From positions 1,007,903,441 to 1,007,967,440 of the forward strand of contig OX336389.2 in assembly GCA_946902985.2 (NCBI GenBank): 64,000 nucleotides of DNA, written 5' to 3'. Of the stretch, positions 43,141 to 54,976 are shown piece by piece. Under the pieces are notes generated by a model. The model was not told the DNA's origin and made no database searches. It was given only the letters and a program-made list of their open reading frames with translations. The DNA is from Meconema thalassinum. Its lineage: Eukaryota; Arthropoda; Insecta; Orthoptera; Tettigoniidae. Every line of letters starts with the position of its first letter. The stretch's first letter is position 1. The position numbers and the translations under genes were made by a program.

Positions 43141-44615
43141 CTGTGGGGGTCCGGGCGGGGACACCAAGAACCCGCCGATGAGCCAGCTTGGTAACCTAGG
43201 CGAAATCCGACACAAGGCACGGCAAAAAACCTAGAAGAATAGCTGAGTTTCAATTCACCGGCCGTGAAAGCCAATACACCATCTTTTGGAAGCCTTCATA
43301 GGGAGGTTAATGCTGCTTGAGCTAATAGTTCTCGCAGTAAAGTAGTGCAGTTGCACTCTATATAAAGGGAGGTAGTGCGCAGTTTATTACTACTGTGGGG
43401 GTCCGGACGGGGACTCCAAAAGCCCGCCGATGAGCCAGCATGGTGTCCTTGGTGAAACCCGACACAAGACCCGGCACAAACCTAGAAGAATTGCTGAGTT
43501 TTAATTCACCGGCTGTAAAAGCCAATGCAGCACTTTTTGGAAGCCTTCATAAAGAGGTTAATGCTGCTTGATCTTCGAGTTCCCGCAGTAAAGTAGTGCA
43601 GTTTCACTCTATATAAAGAGAGGTAGCGCGCAGTTTGTTACTACTGTAGGGGTCAGGATGGGGCCACCAAAAGCCCGCCTATGAGCCAGCCTGGTGACCT
43701 AGGCCAAACCCGACACATGATCCGGCACAAACCTAGAAGAATTGCAGAGTTAAATTCACCTACCGTAAAAGAGAATACACCATCATTTGGAAGCCTTCAT
43801 AAGGAGGTTAATGCTGCTTGAGACTCTAGTTCTCGCAGTTAAGCAGTGCATTTGCACTCTATTTAAAGGGAGGTAGCGCGCAGTTCGCTACTCCTGTGGG
43901 GATCTGGCGGGGACACCAAAGGCCCGCTGATGAGCCAGCTTGGTGTCCTAGGTGAAACCCCTCACAAGTCGCGGCACAAACCAAGAAGAATCGCTGAGCT
44001 TTAATTCACCGGCCGTGAATGCCAATACACCATCATTTTGGAAGCCTTCTTGGGGAAGTTAATGCGGCTTGAGCTTCCAGCTCTCGCAGTGAATAGTGCA
44101 GTTGCACTCTATATAAAGGGAGGTAGCGCGCAGTTCGTCACGCCTGTGGGGGTCCGGGCGGGGCCACCAAGAGCCCGCCGATGAGCCAGCTTGGTAAGCT
44201 AGGTGAAATCCCACACAAGACACGGCACAAACCTAGAAAAATTGCTGAGTTCTAATTCACCGGCCGTGAAAGCCAATAAACCATCTTTTTGGAAGACTTC
44301 AATGGGAGGTTAATGCTGTTTGAGATTCTAGATCTCGCAGTAAAGTAGTGCAGTTGAACACTATAAAAATCGAGGTAGCGCGCAGCTCGTTACTCGTGTG
44401 GAGGTCCAGGCGGGGACACCAAGAGCCCGCCGATGAGCCAGCTTGGTGTCCTGGGCGAAATCTCACACAAGACACGGCACAAAACTAGACGAATTGCTGA
44501 GTCTTAATTCACCGGCCAAGAAAACCAATACATCATATTTTTGGAAGCCTTGATAGGGAGGTTAATGCCGCTTGAGCTTCTAGTTCTCGCAGTTGCACTC
44601 TATATAAGGGAAGGT
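43141..44615. repeat. Nine-monomer higher-order repeat, copy 2, right part
   Basis: This matches 27841 to about 29330 at a constant offset of 15300 bp with only scattered substitutions, and diverges after about 44615. With 29355-30105 it makes one complete 2.23-kb unit. Confidence 0.85.
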
Positions 44616-45999
44616 AGCGCGCAGTTCGTTACTCCTGTGGGGTCCGGGCGGGAACACCAAGAGGCCGCCGATGAGCCAGCTTGGTGTCCTAGGCGAAACC
44701 CCACACAAGGCACGGCACAAACCTAGAAGATTTGCTGAGTTTCAATTCATTGACCGTGAAAGCCAATACACCATCTTTTGAAAGCCTTCATAGGGAGGTT
44801 AATGCTGCTTGATCTTCTAGTTCTCGCAGTAAAGTAGTGCAGTTGCACTCTATATAAAGGGAGGTAGCGCGAAGTTTGTTACTACTGTGGGGGTCCGGAC
44901 GGGGACACCAAAAGCCCGCCGATGAGCCAGCCTGGTGTCCTAGGCGAAACCCGACACAAGACCCGGCACATACCTAGAAGAATTGCTGATTTTTTATTCA
45001 CCGGCAGTGAAAGCCAATACAGCACTCTTGGAAGCCTTCATAGGGAGGTTAATGCTGCTTGAGCTTTGAATTCTCGCAGTAAAGTAGTGCAGTTTCACTC
45101 TATATAATGGGAGGTAGCACACAGTTGGTTCTCCTGTGGGGGTCCGGGCGGGGACACCAAAGGCCCGCCGATGAGCCAGCTTGGTGTTCTAGGGAAAACC
45201 CCACACAAGTCACGGCTGAAACCTAGAAGATTTGCTGAGCTTTAATTCACCAGCCGTGAATGCCAATACACCATATATTTGGAAGCCTTCTTGGGGAGGT
45301 TAGTGCTGCTTGAGCTTCCAGTTCTCGCAGTAAAGTAGTGCAGTTGCACTTTATATAAAGGGAGGTAGCGCGCTGTTCGTCACGCCTGTGGGGGTCCGGG
45401 CGGGGACACCAAGTGCCCGCCGATGAGCCAGCTTGGGGTCGTAGGCGAAACCCCACACAAGACACGGCGCAAACCTAGTAGAATTGCTGGGTTCAATTCA
45501 CCGGCCGAGAAAGCCATTACACCACCTTTTTGGAAGCCGTAATAAGGAGGTTAATGCTGCTTGAGCTTCTAGTTCTCGCAGTAAAGTAGAGCAGTTGCAC
45601 TCTATATAAAGGGAGGTAGCACGCAGTTCGTTACTCCTGTGGGGGTCCGAGCGGGGACACCAAGAGCCCGCCGATGAGCCAGCTTCGTAACCTAGGCGAA
45701 ATCGCACACAAGACACGGCACAAACCTAGAAGAATTGCTGAGTTCTAATTCATCGGCCGTGAAAGACAATACACCAACTTTTTGGAAGCCTTCGTTGGGA
45801 GGTTAATGCTGTTTGAGATTCTAGTTCTCGCAGTAAAGTAGTGCAGTTGAACACTATAAAAATCGAGGAAGCGCGCAGTTCATGACTCGTGTGGGGGTCC
45901 ATGTGGGGACATCAAGAGCCCGCCGATGAACCAGCTTGGTGTACTGTGCGAAATCCCACACAAGACACGGCACAAAACTAGACAAATTGCTGAGTCTTA

Positions 46000-48955
46000 A
46001 TTCACCGGCCAAGAAAATCAATACATCATCTTTTTGGAAGCCTTCATAGGGAGGTTAATGCTGCTTGAGTTTCTAGTTCTCGCAGTAAATTAGTGCATTT
46101 GCACTCTATATAAAGGTAGGTAGCGCGCAGTTTGATACTACTGTGGGGGTCCGGATGGGGACACCAAAAGCCCGCCGATGAGCCTGCCTGGTGTCCCAGG
46201 CGAAACTCGACACAAGACCCGGCACAAACCTAGAAGAATCGCAGAGTTTAATTCACCTGCCGTGAAAGCGAATACACCATTATTTGGAAGCCTTCTTGGG
46301 GACGTTAATGCTGCTTGAGCCTCTAGTTCTCGCAGTTAATTAGTGCAGTTGCACTCTATATAAAGGGAGGTTGCTCGCATATCGTTACTCCTGTGGGGGT
46401 CCGAGCGGGGACACCAAGAGCCCGCCGATGAGCCAGCTTGATGTCCTAGGCAAAAACCAACACAAGACACGGCACAAAACTAGACGAATTGCTGAGTCTT
46501 AATTCAACGGCCAAGAAAAACAATACATCATCTTTTTGGAAGCCTTCATAGGGAGGTTAATGGTGCTTGAGCTTCTAGTTCTCGCAGTAAAGTACAGCAG
46601 TTGCACTCTATATAAAGGGAGGTAGCGCGCAGTTCGTTACTCCTGTGGGGGTCCAGGCGGGGACACCAAGAGCCCACCGATGAGCCAGCTTTGTGTCCTA
46701 GGCGAAACCCCACAAAAGACACGCAAAAACCTAGAAGAATTACTGAGTTTTAATTCACCGGCCGTGAAAGCCAATACACCACTTATTTGGAAGCCTTCAT
46801 AGGGAGGTTAATGCTGCTTGAGCTTCTAGTTCTCGCAGTAAAGTACAGCAGTTTCACTCTATATGAAGGGAGGTAGCGCGCAGTTCGTTATTCGTTTGGG
46901 GGTCCGGTCGGGAACACCAAGAGCCCGCCGATGAGCCAGCTTGGTGTCCTTGGCGAAACCCCACACAAGACACGGTACACACCTAGAAGAAATGCTGAGT
47001 TTAAATCTCCGGCCGTGAAAGCCAATACACCATCTTTTTGAAGCCCTCATAGGGAGGTTATTGCCGCTTGAGCTTCTAGTTCTCGCAGTAAAGTAGTGCA
47101 GTTACACTCTATAAAAAGGGAGGTAGCGCGCAGTTCGTCACGCCGGTGGGGGTCCGGGCGGGGAACAAAGAGCCCGCCGATGAGCCAGCATGGTATCCTA
47201 GGCGAAATCCCACACAAGACACGGCACAAATCTAGACGAATTGCTGAGTTTAATTCACCGGCCGTGAATGCCAATGCACCACCTTTTTGGAAGCCTTCAT
47301 AGGGAGGTTAATGACGCTTGAGCTTCTAGTTCTCGCAGTAATGTACAGCAGTTGCACTCTATATAAAGGGCGGTAGCGCGCAGTTCGTTACTCCTGTGGG
47401 GGTCCCGGCGGGGACACCAAGAGCCCACCGATGAGCCAGCTTTGTGTCCTAGGCGAAACCCCACCCAAGACACGGCAAGAACCTAGATGAATTACTGAGT
47501 TTTAATTCACCGGCCGTGAAAGCCAATACACCACCTTTTTGGAAGCCTTCATAGGGAGGTTAATGCTGTTTGAGCTTCTAGTTCTCGCAGTATAGTACAG
47601 CAGTTACACTCTATATAAAAGGAGGTAGCGCGCAGTTCGTTACTCCTGTGGGGGTCAGGGCGGAGACACCAAGAGCCCGCCGATGAGCCAGCTTGGTGTC
47701 CTAGGCGAAACCTCACACAAAGCACGGCACAAAACTACAAGAATTGCTGCGTTTCAATTCACTGGCCGTTAAACCAATACACCATTTTTGGAAGCCTTCT
47801 TGGGGAAGTTAATGCTGCTTGAGCTTCAAGTTCTCGCAGTAAAGTAGTGCAGTTGCACTCTATAAAAAGGGAGGTCGCGCGCAGTTCGTCACGCCTGTGG
47901 TGGTCCTGGCGGGGACACCAAGAGCCCGCCGATGAGCCAGCATGGTATCCTAGGCGAAATCCCACACAAGACACGGCACAAAACTAGACGAATTGCTGAG
48001 TTTAATTCACCGGCCGTGAATGCCAATACACCATCTTTTTGGAAGCCTTCATAGGGAGATTAATGCTGTTTGAGATTCTAGTTCTCGCAGTAAAGTAGTG
48101 CAGTTGAACATTATAAAATTCGAGGTAGCGCGCAGCTCGTTACTCGTGTGGGCGTCCAGGCGGGGACACCAAGAGCTCGCCGATGAGCCAGATTGGTGTA
48201 GTGGGCGAAATCTCACACAAGACACGGCACAAAACTAGACGAATTGCTGAGTCTTAATTCACCGGCCAAGAAAACCAGTACATCATCTTTTTGGAAGCCT
48301 TCATAGGGAGATTAATGCTGCTTGAGCTTCTAGTTCTCGCAGTAAAGTAGTGCAGTTGCACTGTATATAATGGGAAGTAGCGCGCAGTTCGTTACTCCTG
48401 TGTGGTCCGGGCGGGAACACCAAGAGGCCGCCGATGAGCCAGCTTGGTGTCCTAGGCGAAACCCCACACAAGATACGGCACAAACCTAGAAGAATTGGTG
48501 AGTATTAATTCACCGGCCGTGAAAGCCAATACACAATCGTTCGGAAGCCTTAATAGGGAGGTTAATGCTGCTTGAGCTTCTAAATCTCGCTGTAAAGTAG
48601 TGCAATTGCACTGTATATAAAGGGAGGTAGCGCGCAGCTCGTTACTCCTTTGGGGGTCCGGACGGGGACACCTAGAGCCCGCCGATGAGCCAGCTTGGTG
48701 TCCTAGGCAACACCCCACACAAGGCACGGCACAAACCTACAAGATTTGCTGAGTTTCCATTCACCGGCTGTGAAAGCCAATACAGCACTCTTTGGAAGCC
48801 TTCATAGGGATGTTAATGCTACTTGAGCCTCTTGTTTTCGCAGTTAAGCAGTGCATTTGCACACTATTTAAAGGGAGGTAGCGCGCAGTTCGTTACTCGT
48901 GTGGGGGTCCAGGCGGGGACACCAAGAGCCCGCCGATGAGCCAAATTGGTGTCCC
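46000..48955. repeat. Diverged upstream relative of the 24-mer higher-order repeat
   Basis: From about 46860 to 48955 the sequence matches 52880-54976 at an offset of 6021 bp, but with many more substitutions than the two copies downstream. Further left the match continues with the offset changed by about one monomer (46320 aligns with about 52090). It is an older or partly replaced copy of the unit. The left limit is approximate. Confidence 0.7.
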
Positions 48956-51900
48956 GGGCAAAATCCCACACAAGTCACGGCACAAACCTAGAAGAATTGC
49001 TGAGTTTTAATTCACCGGCTGTGAAAGCCAATACAGCACTCTTTGGAAGCCTTCATAGGGAGGTAAATGCTACTTGAGCCTCTAGTTCTCGCAGTTAAGC
49101 AGTGCATTTGCTCTCTATCTAAAAGAGGTAGCGCGCAGTTCATTACTCCTGTGGGGATCTGGCTGGGACACCAAAGGCCCGCAGATGAGCCAGCTTGGTG
49201 TCATAGGCGAAGCCCCACACAAGTCACGGCACAAACCTTGAAGTATTGCTGAGCTTTAATTCACCGGCCGTGAATGTCAATACACCATCTTTTTGGAAGC
49301 CTTCTTGGGGAAGATAATGCTGCTTGAGCTTCCAGTTCTCGCAGTAAAGTAGTGCAGTTACACTCTATATAAAATGAGGTAGCGCGCAGTTCGTCACGCC
49401 TGTGGGGGTCCGGGCGGGGACACCAAGAACCCTCCGATGAGCCAGCTAGGTAACCTAGGCGAAATCCCATTCAAGACACGGCACAAACCTAGAAGAATTG
49501 CCGAGTTCTAATTCACCGGCCGTGAAAGCCAATACACCATCTTTTTGGAAGCCTTCATAGGGAGGTTTATGCTGTTTGAGATTCTAGTTCTCGCAGTAAG
49601 GTAGTGCAGTTGAACACTATAAAAATCGAGGTAGCGCGCAGCTCGTTACTCGTGTGGGGGTCCAGGCGGGGACACCAAGAGCCCGCCGATGAGCCAGCTT
49701 GGTGTCCTTGGCGAAATCCCTCACAAGACACGGCACAAAACTAGACGAATGGCAGAGTCTTAATTCACCGGCCAAGAAAACCAATACATCATATTTTGGA
49801 AGCCTTCTTGGGGGAGTTAATGCTGCTTGAGCTTCTAGTTCACGCAGTAATGTAGTGCAGTTGCACTCTATATAAAAGGAGGTAGCGCGCAGTTCGTTAC
49901 TCCTGTGGGGGTCCGGGCGGGGACACCAAGAGCCCGCCGATTAGCCAGCTTAGTGTCTTAGGTGAAACCCCACACAGGATACGGCAAAAACCTAGAAGAA
50001 TTGGTGCGTTTTAATTCACCGCCGTGAAAGACAATACAACAGCTTTTTGGAAGCCTTCATAGAGAGGTTAATGCTGCTTGAGCTTCTAGTTCTCGCAGTA
50101 ATGTAGTGCAGTTACACTCTATATAAAGGGAGGTAGCGCGCAATTTTGTTACGACTGTGGGGGTCCGGACGGGGACACCAAAAGCCCGCCGATGAGCCTG
50201 CCTGGTGTCCTAGGCGAAACCTGACACAAGACCCGGCACAAATCTAGAAGAATTGCTGAGTTTTCATTCACCGGCTGTGAAAGCCAATACAGCACTCTTG
50301 GAAGCCTCCATTGGGAAGTTAATGCTGCTTGAGCCTCGAGTACTCGCAGTAAAGTAGTGCAGTTTCACTCTATATAAAGGGAGGTAGCGCACAGTTGGTT
50401 ACTCCTGTGGGGATCCGGGCGGGGACACCAAGAGCCCGCCGATGAGCCAGCTTGGTATCCCAGGCGAAACCCCACACAAGACACAGCACATACCTGGAAG
50501 AATTGCTGAGCTTAATTCACCTGCCGTGAGAGCGAATACACCATCATTTGGAAGCCTTCATAGGGAAGTTAATGCTGCTTGAGCATCTAGTTCTCGCTGT
50601 TAAGCAGTGCATTTGCACTTTTTTTAAGGGGAGGTAGCGCGCAGTTCGTTACTCCTGTGGGGATCCAGCGGGGACACGAAAGGCCCGCCGATGAGCCAGC
50701 TTGGTGTCCTAGGCGAAAAACCTCGCAAGTCACGGCACAAACCTAGAAGAATTGCTGAGCTTTAATTCACCAGCCGTGAATGCCAATACACCGTATTTTT
50801 GGAGGCCTTCTTGGGGAGGTTAATGCTGCTTGTGCTTCCAGTTCTCGCAGTAAAGTAGTGCAGTTGCACTCTGTATAAAGGGAGGTAGCGCGCTGTTCGT
50901 CACGCCTGTGGGGGTCCGGGCGGGGACACCAGGAGTCCGCCGATGAGCCAGCTTGGTGTCATAGGCCAAGGCCCTCATAAGACACGGCACAAACCTAGTA
51001 GAATTGCTGGGTTTAATTCACCGGCCGAGAAAGCCAATACACCACCTTTTTGGAAGCCTTCATAGGGAGGTTAATGCTGCTTGAGCTTCTAGTTCTCGCA
51101 GTAAAGTAGTGCAGTTGATCACTCTAAAAATCGAGGTAGCGCACAGCTCGTTACTCGTGTGGGGGTCCAGGCGGGGACACCAAGAGCCCGCCGATGAACC
51201 AACTTGGTGTCCTGGTCGAAATCCCACACAAGACCCGGCACAAATCTAGACGAATTGCTGAGTCTTAATTCACCGGTCAAGAAAACCAATACATCACCTT
51301 TTTGGAAGCCTTCATAGGGAGGTTAATGCTGCTTGAGCTTCTAGTTCTCGCAGTAAAGTAGTGCAGTTGCACTCTATATAAAGGGACGTAGCGCGCAGTT
51401 CGTTACTCCTGTGGGGGTCCGAGCGGGGACACCAAGAGCCCGCCGATGAGCCTGCCTGGTGTCCTAGGGGAAACCCGACACAAGACCCGGCACAAACCTA
51501 GAAGAATTGCTGTGTTTAATTCACCTGCCGTGAAAGCGAATACACCATTATTTGGAAGCTTTCATAGGGAGGTTAATGCTGCTTGAGCCTCTAGTTCTCG
51601 CAGTAAAATAGTGCAGTTACACTCTATAAAAAGGGAGGTAGCGCGCAGTTCGTTACTCCTGTGGGGGTCAGGGCGGAGACACCAAGAGCCCGCCGATGAG
51701 CCAGCTTGGTGTCCTAGGCAAAACCTCACACAAGGCACGGCACAAAACTAGAAGAATTGCTGCGTTTCAATTCACCGGCCGTTAAACCAATACGCCATCT
51801 TTTTGGAAGCATTCTTGGGGGAGTTAATGCTGCTTGAGCTTCAAGTTCTCGCAGTAAAGTAGTGCAGTTGCACTCTGTATAAAGGGAGGTAGCGCGCAGT

Positions 51901-53309
51901 TCGTCATGCCTGTGGGGGTCCGGGCGGGGACACCAAGAGCCCGCCGATGAGCCAGGTTGGTGTCCTAGGCAAAACTCGACACAAGACCCGGCACAAACCT
52001 AGAAGAATTGCAGAGTTTAATTCACCCGCCGTGAAAGCGAATACACCATTATTTGGAAGCCTTCTTGGGGAAGTTAATGCTGCTTGAGCCTCTAGTTCTC
52101 GCAGTTAATTAGTCCAGTTGCACTCTTTATAAAGGGAGGTTGCGCGCAGATCGTTACTCCTGTGGGGGTCCGAGCGGGGCACCAAGAGCCCGCCGATGAG
52201 CCAGCTTGGTGTCCTAGGCAAAACCCAACACAAGACACGGCACAAACCTAGAAGAATTGCTGAGTTTTAATTCGCCCGCTGTGAAAGCCAATACACCACA
52301 CATCGGAAGCCTACATCGGGAGGTTAATGCTGCTTGAGCTTCGAGGTCTCGCAGTGAAGTAGTGCACTTGCACTGTATATAAAGGGAGACAGCGCGCAGT
52401 TCGTTACTCCTTTGAGGGTCCGGACGGGGACCGCAAAAGCCCGCCAATGAGCCAGCCTGGTGTCCTAGGCCAAACCCGACACAAGACCCGGCACAAAACT
52501 AGAAGAATTACTGAGTTGAAATTCACATGCCGTGAGAGCAAATACACCACCTTTTTGGAAGCCTTCATACGGAAGTTAATGCTGCTTGAGCTTCTAGTTC
52601 TCGCAGTAAAGTACAGCAGTTCCACTCTGTATAAAGGGAGGTAGCGCGCAGTTCGTTACTCCTGTGGGGGTCCCGGCGGGGACACCAAGAGCCAACCGAT
52701 GAGCCAGCTTTGTGTCCTAGGCGAAACCCCACACAAGACACGGCAAAAACCTAGAAGAATTACTGAGTTTTAATTCACCGGCCGTGAAAGCCAATACACC
52801 ACCTATTTGGAAGCCTTCATAGGGAGGTTAATGCTGCTTGAGCTTCTAGTTCTCGCAGTAAAGTACAGCAGTTGCACTCTATATGAAGGTAGGTAGCGCG
52901 CAGTTCGTTATTCCCTTGGGGATCAGGGGGGGAACACCAAGAGCCCGCCGATGAGCCAGCTTGGTGTCCTTGGCGAAACCCCACACAAGACACGGTACTC
53001 ACCTAGAAGAAATGCTGAGTTTAATTCACCGGCCGTGAAAGCCAATACACTACCTATTTGGAAGCCTTCATAGGGAGGTGAATGCCGCTTGAGCTTCTAG
53101 TTCTCGCAGTAAAGTAGTGCAGTTACACTCTATAAAAAGGGAGGTAGCGCGCAGTTCGTCACGCCTGTGGGGGTCCGGGCGGGGAACAAAGAGCCCGCCG
53201 ATGAGCCAGCATGGTATCCTAGGCGAAATCCCACACAAGACACGGCACAAAACTAGACGAATTGCTGAGTTTAATTCACCGGCCGTGAATGCCAATGCAC
53301 CACCTTTTT

Positions 53310-53561
53310 GGAAGCCTTCATAGGGAGGTTAATGCTGCTTGAGCTTCTAGTTCTCGCAGTAAAGTACAGCAGTTGCACTCTATATAAAGGGAGGTAGCGC
53401 GCAGTTCGTTACTCCTGTGGGGGTCCCGGCGGGGACACCAAGAGCCCACCGATGAGCCAGCTTTGTGTCCTAGGCGAAACCCCACACAAGACACGGCAGG
53501 AACCTAAATGAATTACTGAGTTTTAATTCACCGGCCGTGAAAGCCAATACACCACCTTTTT
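53310..53561. repeat. Representative 252-bp satellite monomer
   Basis: From GGAAGCC to the base before the next GGAAGCC this monomer is 252 bp. It contains the TATATAAAGGGAGG segment, the TAGCGCGCAG motif, the CCTAGG hexamer and the TTCACCGGCCGTGAA dyad. It serves as a reference for the family; the choice of start is arbitrary. Confidence 0.9.
53381..53389 (+). promoter_or_regulatory. TATA-like box in a satellite monomer (example)
   Basis: TATATAAAG sits at a fixed place in many monomers, preceded by the GCAGTTGCAC dyad and followed about 30 bp later by GTTACTCC. It fits the TATA consensus, but whether it promotes transcription is unknown. Some variants replace it with CTATTTAAAG or CTATAAAAATCG. 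Confidence 0.3.
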
Positions 53562-54976
53562 GGAAGCCTTCATAGGGAGGTTAATGCTGCTTGAGCTTCT
53601 AGTTCTCGCAGTATAGTACAGCAGTTGCACTCTATATAAAAGGAGGTAGCGCGCAGTTCGTTACTCCTGTGGGGGTCAGGGCGGAGACACCAAGAGCCCG
53701 CCGATGAGCCAGCTTGGTGTCCTAGGCGAAACCTCACACAAGGCACGGCACAAAACTAGAAGAATTGCTGCGTTTCAATTCACCGGCCGTTAAACCAATA
53801 CACCATCATTTGGAAGCCTTCTTGGGGAAGTTAATGCTGCTTGAGCTTCAAGTTCTCGCAGTAAAGTAGTGCAGTTGCACTCTATATAAAGGGAGGTAGC
53901 GCGCAGTTCGTCACGCCTGTGGTGGTCCGGGCGGGGACACCAAGAGCCCACCGATGAGCCAGCATGGTATCCTAGGCGAAATTCCACACAAGACACGGCA
54001 CAAAACTAGACGAATTGCTGAGTTTAATTCACCGGCCGTGAATGCCAATACACCATCTTTTTGGAAGCCTTCATAGGGAGATTAATGCTGTTTGAGATTC
54101 TAGTTCTCGCAGTAAAGTAGTGCAGTTGAACATTATTAAAATCGAGGTAGCGCGCAGCTCGCTACTCGTGTGGGCGTCCAGGCGGGGCACCAAGAGTCCG
54201 CCGATGAGCCATCTTTGTGTAGTGGGCGAAATCTCACACAAGACACGGCACAAAACTAGACGAATTGCTGAGTCTTAATTCACCGGCCAAGAAAACCAAT
54301 ACATCATCTTTTTGGAAGCCTTCATAGGGAGATTAATGCTGCTTGAGCTTCTAGTTCTCGCAGTAAAGTAGTGCAGTTGCACTCTATATAATGGGAAGTA
54401 GCGCGCAGTTCGTTACTCCTGTGTGGTCCGGGCGGGAACACCAAGAGGCCGCCGATGAGCCAGCTTGGTGTCCTAGGCGAAAACCCACACACGATACGGC
54501 ACAAACCTAGAAGAATTGGTGAGTATTAATTCACCGGCCGTGAAAGCCAATACACCATCGTTTGGAAGCCTTCATAGGGAGGTTAATGCTGCTTGAGCTT
54601 CTAGTTCTCGCAGTAAAGTAGTGCAGTTGCACTGTATATAAAGGGAAGTAGCGCGCAGTTCGTTACTCCTTTGGGGGTCCGGGCGGGGACACCAAGAGCC
54701 CGCCGATGAGCCAGCTTGGTGTCCTAGGCAACACCCCACACAAGGCACGGCACGAACCTACAAGATTTGCTGAGTTTCAATTCACCGGCTGTGAAAGCCA
54801 ATACAGCACTCTTTGGAAGCCTTCATAGGGAGGTTAATGCTGCTTGAGCCTCTAGTTTTCGCAGTTAAGCAGTGCATTTGCACACTATTTAAAGGGAGGT
54901 AGCGCGCAGTTCGTTACACGTGTGGGGGTCCAGGCGGGGACACCAAGAGCCCGCCGATGAGCCAAATTGGTGTCCT

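Larger units (their letters stand above)
48956..54976. repeat. 24-monomer higher-order repeat (6021 bp), copy B
   Basis: Every landmark in this stretch reappears exactly 6021 bp later. The few differences I found by eye are single bases (for example near 49215, 50040 and 50577). 6021/24 is 250.9 bp, the monomer size. Identity drops to the left of about 48956. Confidence 0.93.
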
